From the NCBI GenBank assembly GCA_035647815.1, contig DASRMR010000040.1:1-52364 (forward strand): a stretch of DNA of 52,364 nucleotides, written 5' to 3'. The translations under genes were made by a program, and so were the position numbers. Numbering within the stretch: position 1 is the first letter of the stretch; each line of letters begins with the position of its first letter. The notes under the pieces were generated by a model, which did no database searches, was not told the DNA's origin, and saw nothing but the letters and a program-made list of their open reading frames with translations. Origin of the DNA: JAAYRQ01 sp035647815 (lineage in GTDB: Bacteria; Bacillota; Syntrophomonadia; Syntrophomonadales; Syntrophomonadaceae). This document shows, piece after piece, positions 34,630 through 45,300 of the stretch.

Positions 34630-34956
34630 TTATTGATGTGAATCGTGAACTTCTTCGACTTCTTCAACTTCATCGTTTGTAACATCGATTGAATCATCTA
34701 TAACATCTGTCGAGTCATTCGAAGATTGCGCAGCTATTTCTATTTTTGGAGATGGTTTAGGTTGTGGTTCATCATCAAATTTCATCGCATCTTCAAATTC
34801 CCTTCTTACCCCTGCAGTCATATGTTTTACTTGGGTTAAAGTCTTCCCGAGCGTTCTTGCCACTTCCGGAAGTTTTCCAGGACCAACTACAATTAAAGCT
34901 ACTAATAATATAAAAACTAATTCCCACGGTCCTATGTTACCAATAAATGCGAACAT
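34630..34956 (-). CDS. tatA: Sec-independent translocase component TatA
   Basis: 108 residues. N-terminal membrane helix (GPWELVFILLVALIVVGPGK), hinge glycine-proline, then the amphipathic helix LPEVARTLGKTLTQVKHMTA, and an acidic disordered tail. The FG-type hinge reads VGPGKLPE, which is usual for TatA/TatB in Gram-positives. No tatC is next to it. It lies downstream of the formate dehydrogenase genes, one of which (FdnG) carries a twin-arginine signal, so the pairing makes functional sense. The ATG follows AGGAGG. Confidence 0.92.
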   Translation of the reverse strand: MFAFIGNIGPWELVFILLVALIVVGPGKLPEVARTLGKTLTQVKHMTAGVRREFEDAMKFDDEPQPKPSPKIEIAAQSSNDSTDVIDDSIDVTNDEVEEVEEVHDSHQ

Positions 34957-35113
34957 TATTTAACCTCCTGTGGAATCATAATGGTTAACCATAAATACAT
35001 CACTAAGTATACCTTATTGTACTTTCAATTTAGTTATTTATCAATTTTATTTTCCAAACAATTTTATCTAGTTAACTAGTAACAAGGGAAATAGGGTTTT
35101 TTACATAAATATT

Positions 35114-35153
35114 ATAAAAGCGTACCCTACTAATTCGTAAGATACGCTTTTAT
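35114..35153. terminator. terminator between the NuoF-like gene and tatA
   Basis: ATAAAAGCGTA and TACGCTTTTAT pair as an 11-bp stem around an 18-base loop, 30 bases past the NuoF-like stop. A/T flanks on both sides permit action in both directions. It suggests that tatA has its own promoter. Confidence 0.75.
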
Positions 35154-35182
35154 TTCAAGTCTTTTTACTCTAGGTATTAAAC

Positions 35183-36412
35183 CTAACCTGCTACTATTTT
35201 AGCATCATAGTCTGCTCTAAAGTTTTTAATCGTAGTTAAAATTGGCACAGGTGCTGCTTGCCCTAAACCACATAAGCAAACTTTACACATAACTTGGCCT
35301 AATTTTTCCGACAATGCTAAATCTTCTTCAGTAGCTTCACCACTATTAACCTTCCCCATTATTTCATGTAATCTTTTAGTACCTTCACGGCAAGGAGTAC
35401 ATTTACCACAAGACTCGTGTTCGAAAAACTTCGATATTCTTTCAATAACATCAACTAAATTAACATCTTCATCCATTACTAAAACTGCTCCTGAGCCTAA
35501 GGTAGCACCTATTTCTCCCATAGAATCGAAATCAACTTGTGTATCTAGAAGTGATTCAGGAATAAAGCCACCTGAAGTTCCTCCAATTTGTACAGCTTTG
35601 AACTTTTTGCCACCTACAATGCCGCCGCCCATTGTATATATTACATCACGAATAGTCACATCTGTAGGAAGTTCAAAAAATGTTTTATTAACTACATCTC
35701 CAGATAAAGTAAATATTTTTGTACCTGGGTAATTAGGAGCACCGATAGCTTTAAACCAATCGGCCCCTTTATCTATAATTACAGGAACATTTGCGAGAGT
35801 TTCTACATTATTTACTACTGTTGGCTTACCCCATAAACCTGATACACCTGGATAAGGTGGTTTAAATCTAGGTTCACCTCGACTACCTTCAATTGATTCA
35901 AGTAATGCAGTTTCTTCACCACATACATAAGCACCAGCACCTAGCCTAATTTCGATATCGAAATCACCTAATACATTTTTAGATTTTGCTTGGTCTATAG
36001 CTTGTTGTAGAATATCAGCTGCATTAGGATATTCACCACGACAATAAATAAATCCTTTTGTAGCACCGATTGCATAGCCACAAATAGCCATTCCTTCTAA
36101 AACTGAATGAGGGTCATTTTCCATTATAATACGATCTTTATATGTGCCTGGCTCTCCTTCATCCGCATTGCAAACTACATACTTTTGATCGGTTTCTATT
36201 GGATAACTAAAACCCCATTTAGTTCCTGCATTAAATCCAGCTCCCCCGCGTCCTCGTAGACCCGAGTTTTTAACTTCATCTATAATTTCCTTTTGACCCA
36301 TATTACGAGCTTTTTCTAGTGATTTATAACCACCAGCATTGATATAATCTTCAATTTTCAGTGGGTCAATTTTTCCATAATTACGCAACAATATGCGTTT
36401 TTCCTCAACCAT
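35183..36412 (-). CDS. NuoF-like NADH-binding subunit of the soluble formate dehydrogenase
   Basis: 409 residues. Contains the NADH/FMN motifs SGLRGRGGAGFNAGTKWGF and VCNADEGEPGTYKDRIIMEN and the 4Fe-4S ligands ESCGKCTPCREGTKR plus a later cysteine in QVMCKVCLCGLG. It lacks the N-terminal 2Fe-2S and C-terminal ferredoxin extensions found in HymB/HydB of bifurcating complexes. With the NuoE-like and FdhA proteins encoded just upstream it should form an NAD-linked formate dehydrogenase. Whether it bifurcates with ferredoxin cannot be told. The ATG follows GGAGGAG; the gap to the NuoE gene is 22 bp. Confidence 0.9.
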   Translation of the reverse strand: MVEEKRILLRNYGKIDPLKIEDYINAGGYKSLEKARNMGQKEIIDEVKNSGLRGRGGAGFNAGTKWGFSYPIETDQKYVVCNADEGEPGTYKDRIIMENDPHSVLEGMAICGYAIGATKGFIYCRGEYPNAADILQQAIDQAKSKNVLGDFDIEIRLGAGAYVCGEETALLESIEGSRGEPRFKPPYPGVSGLWGKPTVVNNVETLANVPVIIDKGADWFKAIGAPNYPGTKIFTLSGDVVNKTFFELPTDVTIRDVIYTMGGGIVGGKKFKAVQIGGTSGGFIPESLLDTQVDFDSMGEIGATLGSGAVLVMDEDVNLVDVIERISKFFEHESCGKCTPCREGTKRLHEIMGKVNSGEATEEDLALSEKLGQVMCKVCLCGLGQAAPVPILTTIKNFRADYDAKIVAG

Positions 36413-36434
36413 AAATTCTCCTCCTCTCCAGAAA

Positions 36435-36884
36435 TTATTTATATTCCGCTAATATAGTAGGTATTTTTTCTGCGGTTACATTGCCATATGGATTCCTATT
36501 AATAGTAATTACTGGAGCATCTTGACATTGTCCTACACACTCCGCAAATTCTAGAGTAAATTTGCCATCTGATGTAGTTTCACCCATTTTAATGCCTAGT
36601 TCCTTCTCAAGAGCAAGCACAACTTTGTCAGCACCCGCTATATGACAAGGGGCACTTTCACAAATTCGTATTACATTCTTACCCCGTTCACCTATTTTTA
36701 AATACGAATAAAATGAAGCGACTCCATATGCTTTAGCCTCAGAAACTTTAAAAGCTTTAGCAGCAACACCTATTGCCTCTTCGGGAATATAGCTATATTC
36801 TTTTTGAATAGCATTATAAGCTTCAATAAGCCCCCCGGGCATATCCTGGTATTTACTAATAATTTCCTTATAGTCCGCCATTAT
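36435..36884 (-). CDS. NuoE-like 2Fe-2S subunit of the soluble formate dehydrogenase
   Basis: 149 residues. Thioredoxin-like 2Fe-2S protein with four ligands in ICESAPCHIAGADKV and FAECVGQCQDAPVI; the helical N-terminal part has GGLIEAYNAIQKEYSYIPEE. It passes electrons between FdhA and the NuoF-like flavoprotein. The start is ATG 36884 after GGAGGTGGGG; the five-codon extension to 36899 runs through that site. Between fdhA and this gene (36885-37054) two hairpins occur (CTGCTC/GAGCAG at 36964-36985 and AGTTGTT/AACAACT at 36984-37011), perhaps an RNA-processing or stoichiometry element. Confidence 0.9.
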   Translation of the reverse strand: MMADYKEIISKYQDMPGGLIEAYNAIQKEYSYIPEEAIGVAAKAFKVSEAKAYGVASFYSYLKIGERGKNVIRICESAPCHIAGADKVVLALEKELGIKMGETTSDGKFTLEFAECVGQCQDAPVITINRNPYGNVTAEKIPTILAEYK

Positions 36885-37054
36885 TACCCCACCTCCCAAC
36901 TATTAAATAACCAATAATTATTGATCTTAACATATGTTCCTCCCAAAATTATGGGAATATCTACTGCTCTTTAAAGATGGAGCAGTTGTTGTGCAATAAA
37001 GCAAAACAACTTCTCCGACATTATTCCTTTATCTAGCGAGTCAAACTTTTCTTA

Positions 37055-39742
37055 CTACAGTTTTTCGATCTGAACTGCAGCAACTTTATATTCACCAGTT
37101 CCGGTTATAGGATCTACATGGTGACTAGTTATCTCATTAGTTGGAGTATCTGTATAATGGAAAGACATCCATATTACACCTGGCAATACTCTATCTGTAA
37201 CTTCTACTTGTGTCGTTACTTCCCCACGTCTCGATGCTACTTTAATTTGATTACCAGTTTTAACTCCAAGTTTTTCTGCATCAACAGGATTAAGTTCAGC
37301 CATTTCCTTATCCCAAATACTAGAAATACCAGGTGAGTACATAGTAGTTACATTATAATGTTGTAATATTCTACCAGTACAAAGCAAGAATGGGTATTCT
37401 TCGTCAGGCATTTCACCAGGTAGTATATGTTCCGAAGGTTTGAATAATCCTAATCCACGACTAAACTTGCCTGCATGTAAGAACGGAGTTCCTGGATGTT
37501 CAAGAGTTGGGCAAGGCCACTGCAATCCGTTACTTTCTTCTATTCTAAGATAGTTAATACCAGCCATAGAAGGAGACAAAGAAGCCATCTCATCCCATAT
37601 TTCTTTCGGATTATTATAATTCATAGGATATCCCATTTTTGAAGCTATCTCACATATTGGTTCCCATTCAGCTTTTGAACAGAGTGGCTCAATAGCTTTA
37701 CGAACCAATTGCACTCGTCTTTCAGTATTAGTAAAAGTTCCATCTGTTTCAGCAAAACTAGCACCTGGTAGTACTACATCAGCATATTTAGCCGTTTCAG
37801 TTAAGAAGAGTTCCTGAACTACCAAGAATTCTAAGTTTTCTAAACCAGCTCTAATATGATGAGCATTAGGATCAGTTAGAACTGGATCTTCGCCTAAGAT
37901 ATACATAGATTTAAGTTCGCCAGCGACTGCACTATCAAACATTTCAGGTATTTTTAATCCCACCTTGCTAGGAAGGTTTACACCCCAAGCTTTTTCATGT
38001 TTTGCTCTAGCTTCGTCTGAAGTTACAGCTTGATATCCTGAAAAGACATTAGGTAATGCTCCCATGTCACAAGCACCTTGTACATTGTTTTGTCCACGCA
38101 TTGGACATACACCTGTTCCTGGGCGTCCTATATGTCCAGTTAACATAGCTAAATTAGCCAAAGTCATAACATTATTAGTTCCACAAATATGCTCTGTAAT
38201 ACCTAAAGTGTAGAAAATCATAGCTTTGTCAGTTGTAGCATAAAGTCTAGCTACATCATATAATTTTTCTACTGAAATACCCGTAATTTCGGATACTTTT
38301 TCAGGAGGATAGTTTTCTACTACTGATTTTAATTCATCGTAATTTTCAGTTCTTTCTTCAACAAACTTCTTATCTTCTAGACCTTCTTTTATAATAATAT
38401 GCATTAAGCCATTAATAAGAGGTATATCTGTACCATGTTGATGTCGTACCCAATGATCAGCCTCATCTACCAAGTCAATATGGCGCGGATCACAAACTAC
38501 TAGTTTAGTACCATTACGAGCCGCTTGCCTCATTTTATAACCTATTACGGGATGAGCTTCAGTAGGATTAGCTCCGATAACAAACATCAATTCAGCTTCA
38601 TCAGTAATATCACTTATAGGATTAGTCATTGCACCACTGCCAAATGTAGTAGCCAGACCGGCTACAGTAGGAGCGTGTCAAGTACGGGCACAATGATCCA
38701 CATTGTTATTTTGCATAACAGCTCGAGTAAACTTCTGTATTAAATAGTTTTCTTCATTAGTACAACGAGCAGAGCTAAGGGAGGCAAAAGATTCTTCACC
38801 ATATTTAGCCTTGATTTCAGCTAATTTTAAAGCAACTAAATCTAAGGCTTCATCCCATGAAGCTTCTACAAATTGACCATCTTTTTTAATCAAAGGAGTC
38901 GTAAGCCGTTCTTCATTATGAACATAATCCCAGCCAAAACGTCCTTTTATGCATAAACTACGTCCATTAACTGGGCTATCTGGATTAGAAAGTACACCTA
39001 TAATTTTTTCATCTTTTACAGCTAAATCAAAATTACAACCTGTACCACAGAATGGGCAAGTAGTTCTTACTTTTTCGATTTCATAGCGGCGTCCAAGTCC
39101 TGCTAATGGTTTTTCCATCAAAGCACCAGTAGGACATACAGCTACACATTGACCACAGAAAACACAATCTGAATCGATATATGGTACATCTCCAGCTGTA
39201 GTAGCTTTACGATCAAAGCCTCTATACAGATAAGATAAGTTGTCAGCACCAGTCATTTCTTCACATGCTCTAACACAGGCACCACATAATATACATTTGT
39301 TTAAATCGCGAATTATAAAAGGATTACTATCATCTAAAGGATAATTATGTTTTTCGCCTTCAAATGATGTTTCTTTTAATCCATAACGATATGCATAATC
39401 AGAAAGTTTACAATCCCCCATTTTGTCACAAGTTAGACAGTCTAAGGGATGATCTGCAATCATTAAATCTAGTATCATTTTTCTAGACTCAATAACTGCC
39501 GGTGATTCCGTTTGTACTACCATTCCTTGTGTCGCAGGTGTTACACACGAAGCAGGTAAAAGGTTTTGCCCCTCTACTTCTACAATACATAATCGGCATG
39601 CTCCCATATCACTTAACTCAGGATCATGGCACAATCTAGGAATATCTATCCCAGCACTATCAGCTGCTTGCATAATTGTGCTACCAACTGGAGTTTCAAT
39701 CTCCTTTCCGTCAATGATAAGTTTGATTAGTTTCACTTCCAT
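37055..39742 (-). CDS. fdhA: selenocysteine formate dehydrogenase catalytic subunit, NuoG-type N-terminus
   Basis: 895 residues when the TGA at 38678-38680 is read as selenocysteine in HCARTUHAPTVAGL, the formate dehydrogenase active site. Domains in order: 2Fe-2S ferredoxin (1-80), NuoG-type His-Cys 4Fe-4S (DHPLDCLTCDKMGDCKLSDY), two 4Fe-4S clusters (CILCGACVRACEE, CVFCGQCVAVCPTG), the CPFCGTGCNFDL cluster, and the bis-MGD molybdenum/tungsten domain to the end. Oxidises formate, or reduces CO2, in the cytoplasm with NAD via the NuoE/F-like partners. The start is ATG 39742 (MEVKLIKLIIDGKEIETPVG), preceded by AAGGGTG; a TTG at 39805 would add 21 residues before the ferredoxin fold. Confidence 0.93.
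38649..38680 (-). promoter_or_regulatory. selenocysteine UGA and SECIS hairpin in fdhA
   Basis: Twelve bases after the TGA codon the mRNA forms a perfect 6-bp stem, GTAGCC/GGCTAC, with the five-base loop GGTCT (38649-38665). The loop matches the GGUCU core of the E. coli fdhF SECIS as I remember it, at the right distance for SelB. Confidence 0.9.
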
Positions 39743-39974
39743 CACACCCTTTTTAATTATTAAATTGATGATTTCAGAAAAAGTTAAATATAACCTTTTA
39801 AACAATTACATGATTAGTTAATACCTGAATAAAAACAATCAGTCGTTAAATCACCCTCTTTTATGTGTGCTACACGAATAGCTTTAACTTAAAGTTTAGA
39901 CAAAGAGCATTTTTCCTCTGTATTCTCCACTATGAAATAACCACTATAACTTATTTTTATGTCTATAGTTACTA

Positions 39975-40006
39975 AAGTTTGTATTAAACTAGTTTAATAC
40001 AAACTT
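39975..40006. terminator. 32-bp perfect palindrome after fdhE
   Basis: Arms AAGTTTGTATTAAACT; located 10 bases past the fdhE stop. The following minus-strand bases (TAGTAACTATAG) hold few U, so it is an imperfect terminator. The rest of 39743-40015 is the fdhA leader, where I see no known riboswitch. Confidence 0.55.
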
Positions 40007-40015
40007 GCTTCCTTT

Positions 40016-40798
40016 TTAATGAATCTTATTATCTGGCATATTGTTTTCTAACCAAAGTTCAGTAGCAAAATTTAATTCAATAGTTCTCAAATCTTCCCAC
40101 ATAAAGTCTTCTACTAATAATTGTCTAGCATCAATTTCTTTGAAAGATTTCCCGCAAACCTTACAGACTACAACTTCAACACCAGGAAAATCCTCGTTAT
40201 TTAAATACATCTGTTTTTTCGCTTCTGTATTTCCGCAATATATACAGCCAATGCGTTTTGTTTGCCATTCGTAATTACACATATTGCAATGTATAACTCT
40301 ATTACCATTAGGCGGTTCCAAAACAGTAAGTGTAGGTATTTCAGCACAAATAGGACAGGACACATCTTTATAATTATCTAGTTCATTATCATTCGTACTT
40401 GTAGTTTTAAGGTTTTCTTCCTTAATCTTTTGGGTAACAAGTTGGGCAACTCCACTTACAGCCATCTGCAGATGCAATAATATCTTTTGGTTTATTTCAT
40501 CAGTAGAAGTATTCTCATTCATTTTAACTTGATCCCATAGCTGCCTAAGTTCTGAATCTCCTATAGCAATTTCGGAGAAATTATTAAGTTGTTGCCATAG
40601 CTCAATAAATGCAGTTAGGGGTATATCCTGAACAGATAGATAGGGAGGTTTATTAGCTAGTTCAAGGTTTTCTAAGCAATAGCCACCCTTTTCTTGTTGC
40701 CATTCTTTAACTATTTGCCTTAGTTTTTTATATTTTTGATAAGCATCTTCTATCATTTCATTCCCGGCACTATTTTGCTTGCTTTTTTCGATATCCAC
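40016..40798 (-). CDS. fdhE: formate dehydrogenase accessory protein FdhE
   Basis: 260 residues. The C-terminal half holds the rubredoxin-like cysteine pairs of FdhE: CPICAEIPTL, CNMCNYEW, CIYCGNTEAKK and CKVCGKSFKEID. FdhE is needed after export for assembly of respiratory formate dehydrogenases in E. coli; it binds the catalytic subunit. The start is GTG 40798 after AAGGAGAG. It is the last gene of the fdnG-fdnH-fdnI-fdhE operon, which fits that role. Confidence 0.9.
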   Translation of the reverse strand: MDIEKSKQNSAGNEMIEDAYQKYKKLRQIVKEWQQEKGGYCLENLELANKPPYLSVQDIPLTAFIELWQQLNNFSEIAIGDSELRQLWDQVKMNENTSTDEINQKILLHLQMAVSGVAQLVTQKIKEENLKTTSTNDNELDNYKDVSCPICAEIPTLTVLEPPNGNRVIHCNMCNYEWQTKRIGCIYCGNTEAKKQMYLNNEDFPGVEVVVCKVCGKSFKEIDARQLLVEDFMWEDLRTIELNFATELWLENNMPDNKIH

Positions 40799-40850
40799 TT
40801 ATAATCTCTCCTTGTAAAGTAGGACAGTAAAAACTGTCCTACTTTAATAA

Positions 40851-41510
40851 TTACTTACTTTTCTCTTCGTGGTACCATTTTTGATAATGTTCATAAGCAA
40901 ACTTTTCAGGTACACGGCCATTAATCATACCCATAAGAGCTTGGTTAGAGTCAGGGTGAAGCACACCTAAATAAAAATGTGCAATTAAAAGCGCAGCCAT
41001 TAAGAGAGCGCAACCTGAATGAATTGGATATGCCCACTGTACAAAGAAAGCTGGGAATGAGGGGGCAAACCACATTATATAACCACTTATAACGATACCA
41101 AATGTACCTAAAATTGTAATAAAAGAATTTATTTTTTCCCCACCATTAAATTTCCCTTGTGGTGGATATGGTCTATGCCCACCAAAAAATTCTATAGGAA
41201 AATTCTTGGCGTGTGCAAAGTCATCTTTATCAAATGTAAAAACATCTTTAAACCAACTTCTAAGTTGCCGACCACCTTTTCCAGTAAGAAATCCAATAAA
41301 AATCGACAAAGTAAATATTACTGCCACAACCCTATGAATATTACGAGTAACTTGAATTCCCCCAAAAATATTCATGGCAGGTTGGAAAAAGAGAGCCAAA
41401 ACCCCTAAGCCAGTAAAAAGCAACAGCAAGAACGATACAGCATGTATCCAGTGAACCATGCGTTCTCCGACAGTAAAACGCATCATAGTTGCATTAGGAT
41501 TAATCTTCAT
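40851..41510 (-). CDS. fdnI: formate dehydrogenase cytochrome b subunit (gamma)
   Basis: 219 residues, four membrane helices. Haem ligand histidines are present in MVHWIHAVSFLLLLFTG, RNIHRVVAVIF, YPIHSGCALL and AHFYLGVLHPD. The HPDS motif after the last helix is near the quinone site in FdnI. It anchors FdnGH and transfers electrons to membrane carriers, presumably menaquinone. The ATG is 14 bp after fdnH. The cytoplasmic tail ends in KWYHEEKSK. Confidence 0.9.
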   Translation of the reverse strand: MKINPNATMMRFTVGERMVHWIHAVSFLLLLFTGLGVLALFFQPAMNIFGGIQVTRNIHRVVAVIFTLSIFIGFLTGKGGRQLRSWFKDVFTFDKDDFAHAKNFPIEFFGGHRPYPPQGKFNGGEKINSFITILGTFGIVISGYIMWFAPSFPAFFVQWAYPIHSGCALLMAALLIAHFYLGVLHPDSNQALMGMINGRVPEKFAYEHYQKWYHEEKSK

Positions 41511-41524
41511 TTCAGTTTACCTCC

Positions 41525-42334
41525 TTATTGTGGTGGAGCTATATTATCGCTGTCTTTTGATTTTGAGCGATAATTACCCCTAAACAAATTTGCCACTACT
41601 CCAGCAGTAACTGCTAAGGCTGCACCACCAATTGCAATACCACCTAAAGGATGCACTACATTCTTCCAGAGAGGTAAAGACCACGATGTAGCAGGTTTCG
41701 CTGGAATTCCATACACTTGTGGCTCATCTAACAATAGATAAAGATAAGTAGTACCACCCATTAAATTATCGCCGTATAATTGAGCTTTAGGATATTCTTT
41801 CTTAACCTCAGTTAATCGTGCTTTAGCAAGACTATGCATCTCGTCTCTTTCGCCAAATTTTAAAGCACCAGACTGACAAATAGCAACACATGCGGGTTTA
41901 AGCCCATTTTCTACTCGATCTATACAACCTGTACATTTAAAAGTCTTATTTATTTCGGTGTTTGTTTTTGGGACACCCCAAGGACAACTAGCTGTACAAT
42001 AGCCACAGCCAATGCACTTTTCTTGATCGATAATTGTGTAACCTGAATCTGTTTTATAAATTGCTTCAGAAGGACAAGCCTTCATGCATGCAGGATCTTC
42101 ACAATGGTAGCATTGATGTTTAAACATCAGCCACTCCATTTTGCCATCTTCATATTTTTCATGCATACTAACATATGTCCAAGTATCGTATGTGTAATCA
42201 GCTTGTGACTGATAACTAGTAATTATCTTAGTTTCTTCTGCTGGCAGCTCGTTCCAAGATTTACAGGCAACAGAACACGCTTTACAACCTGTACATAATA
42301 AAGTATCAACAAAAACTGTTTTTGGTGTAGTCAT
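41525..42334 (-). CDS. fdnH: formate dehydrogenase iron-sulfur subunit (beta)
   Basis: 269 residues. Sixteen cluster cysteines in four groups: CTGCKACSVACKSWNELP, CYHCEDPACMKACPSEAI, CIGCGYCTASCPWGVP and CTGCIDRVENGLKPACVAIC. A single C-terminal membrane helix (IAIGGAALAVTAGVVANLF) anchors it, as in FdnH of E. coli. Carries electrons from FdnG to the cytochrome b. Its start is two bases after the fdnG stop. Translocated together with FdnG by hitch-hiking on its Tat signal, as known for the family. Confidence 0.93.
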   Translation of the reverse strand: MTTPKTVFVDTLLCTGCKACSVACKSWNELPAEETKIITSYQSQADYTYDTWTYVSMHEKYEDGKMEWLMFKHQCYHCEDPACMKACPSEAIYKTDSGYTIIDQEKCIGCGYCTASCPWGVPKTNTEINKTFKCTGCIDRVENGLKPACVAICQSGALKFGERDEMHSLAKARLTEVKKEYPKAQLYGDNLMGGTTYLYLLLDEPQVYGIPAKPATSWSLPLWKNVVHPLGGIAIGGAALAVTAGVVANLFRGNYRSKSKDSDNIAPPQ

Positions 42335-42336
42335 AG

Positions 42337-45300
42337 TTACGCCCTCCTTAAATTAACAAGGCAACACTTATACTCTGGAGTCCCTGCTCCTGGATCTAAA
42401 GCAGCCATTGTCACATTATTAACACTTGGGCCAGGACTTAGACCTGCAAATCCCCAACTCCACGGCATACCAATAGTTTCTTGATCTTTGTCATGTATTT
42501 TAAGAGTTTGAATACGATCTGTTACTAAAGCCCGAACTTCTAACTTACCCCGAAGTGAAGATAATTCAACTTTATCCCCATCTTTTATACCAAGCTTTTT
42601 GCCTAGGTTTTTACTAATTTCTACAAAAACTTCCGGCATAATTTCATTTAACCATGGAATATTACGAGTAATTCCACCGGAACAGAAGTGTTCCAAAATT
42701 GCATAAGTTGTAAGCACATATGGATAATCTTTAACTGAACCAATTTCGGTAGAAACTATCTTAGCACAAGGATTGTGGCTAACATCGGGATGTAAAATAT
42801 TTGTGGTTGGACTCTCAATAGGTTCATAAAATTCCGGAAATGGGCCATCTACACATAGAGCAGCATTACGAGTCGGAATAGCAGTTGAACCATCCGCTGG
42901 GAGACCACTAGTATATTTAGCAGCAAATATACGTCCTAACCCTTCAGGGGTCATACGAAATCCTATTTTCCCTTCTGGTGTGTCTGGTCCTTTAGTTTTA
43001 TCTATAACATCGGTACCATCATTGCCATCCCATATTCCTTTAGCAGAATCCCACCAAATTAATTTCTTGGCTTCATCAAGTGGCTTTCCTTGAGCATCAC
43101 AAGAAAGTCTATTATATAAGACTCGAATATTGCCAGGCCAAGCATAAGCATACCCTCTAAATAAGCCTAGACCTGATGGGTCACTATTATCACGGCGATC
43201 TGCTAAATTGCCATTTCCAGTAACACCAGTATATAGCCAATTACCAGTAGAAACTGTTCCTATTGGAGCATTTAGATAATCACCTATAGAAGCAACGAGT
43301 TTTCCTGTATTTTCATCATATCCGTTTAACTCTTGCAAAACTTCTAAGGCAGGTTCTTTATGCCCATAATTCCAATTAGCTTTTAATATTGGTTCATCTT
43401 TAGGATCTGTACTGTTTTTATAAATATCACGAATCTTTTTGAAAATAAAATCTAACATTTCTAAATCTGGCATCGATTGATTAAGAGGCTCAATTGCAGC
43501 TTCTTTCCACTGGATCAACCTGCTTGAAGTTGTCATACTACCTGCTTTTTCATACACAAAAGCGGCAGGTAAAAATATAACTTCCGTTTGAATTTCAGCA
43601 GGATTTACTCCTGGCTCACGCCAAAATTGAGCAGTTTCAATTTCAAATATGTCAGACACGACTAACATATCTATTTTAGAGAGACCTCTCACAACCATTT
43701 TCCGGTCAGGAGTAGAAACAGATGGGTTGGTGCCAAAATTAAATAACATTTTAAATTGGCCTTTATACATATGATTGAAAAACTCAGTTTGTGTAGGCAT
43801 ATTAGCAGGGTTATTCTTAGGTAACCAGCCATATCCATAATCGTTTTCAGCAGTAGCGTTTTTACCAAACCAAGCTTTTAGTATAGCTACCATAGGTTTA
43901 TGTTGGACTGCACCATTTTTGATTGCAAAATCCGTTAAAGTCTTTTCAGCATTAGTCGGATAAGGAATATATCCTGGTAAATTGCCATTTAAATTAGCCA
44001 TGTCAGTAGAACCTTGTACATTAGGTTCACCACGAAGTGCTTGAATACCGGCTCCAGCTTTTCCTACATTCCCTAACAACAACTGAATAACTGCATAGGC
44101 ACGAATACCTTGTACACCTGTAGTATGATGAGTCATACCTAAGGCATAAAGAATATTACCTGGTCTATTGTTCACAAATACTTCAGCTATTTCTTTGATT
44201 TTATCAGCAGGTATCCCTGAAATATTAGAGGCAGTCTCGAATGTATATCTTGAATAATGTTCAGTTAACTTAGTAAATACTGAATCTGGGTCATTTAAAC
44301 TTGCAGCTTTAACTGGTTTGTTTTCTGCATCAAGTTGATAAGACCAATCTTCAGTAGAATATTTTTTATTACTTTCGTCAAAACCAACAAATAATCCGTC
44401 TTCGAATTTGAAATTTTTATTTATTTTTAATAAGGCATTAGTATGATTTAAGACAAAATCTTCATCATATAGTTTGTTATCAAGAATGTATTTTATAATA
44501 GAACCTAAATAAGCTATATCAGTCCCTGGACGAATTTGGGCAAAAATATCTGCTTTTGCTGCAGTACGAGTAAAACGAGGATCGACTACAATCATTTTGG
44601 CTCCTTGTTCTTTTGCCCTGTTGATCCATTTCATTGATATAGGATGATTTTCAGCACAATTACTTCCAGCGATTAAAAACACTTTAGAGTTCTTCAAATC
44701 TTGCCAAGAATTAGTCATAGCACCCCGACCGAATGATGGTGACAAACTAGCCACCGTAGGCGCGTGTCAAATACGAGCCTGATGCTCATGGTATGGTGTG
44801 CCAATCAAGCGGGCGAATTTTGATAACAAATAACTTTCTTCATTATCAATTTCAGCTGAACCTAAAACCGCAATTCCCTCTGCACGGTTAACAGGAACAG
44901 TCTCTTTTAACCCTGTTTTTTTGTTTGTTATTTGTTCACTACTAACCCAAGTAGCATCCCGAATTTCCACAGTCTTTTTTGCAATACGCTCTATAGCCTC
45001 ATCCCATGATATGTCTTCCCATTTATCAGAGCCTGGAGCGCGACGCATTGGACTTTTAGGACGTTCTTGAGAATAAGCTACCTGTTCTAAACTTGCTGCC
45101 TTAGGACAAAGTGTCCCTTCATTAACTGGATTGCCTGGATCCCCTTCTAAGTAGATTAGTTTGCCATTTTTAACATGCAAAAGCATACCACAACCGCCTG
45201 AACAGAAATGGCATATACTAGGTATTTTAGTGCATCCCTCAATTTTTAAAGCATAACCTCTAGTTTTTGCTACTGCTAGATCAATTCCTAAACCAGTAGC

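Noticed and set aside
36885..37054. Terminator between fdhA and the NuoE-like gene
   Set aside because: Two hairpins exist but neither is followed by a U tract, and the genes encode subunits of one complex, so co-transcription is more likely.
37055..39742. Apparent frameshifted or split gene (stop at 38678)
   Set aside because: The stop is TGA at the catalytic position with a SECIS-like hairpin, and the reading frame is unchanged across it, so it is a selenocysteine codon.
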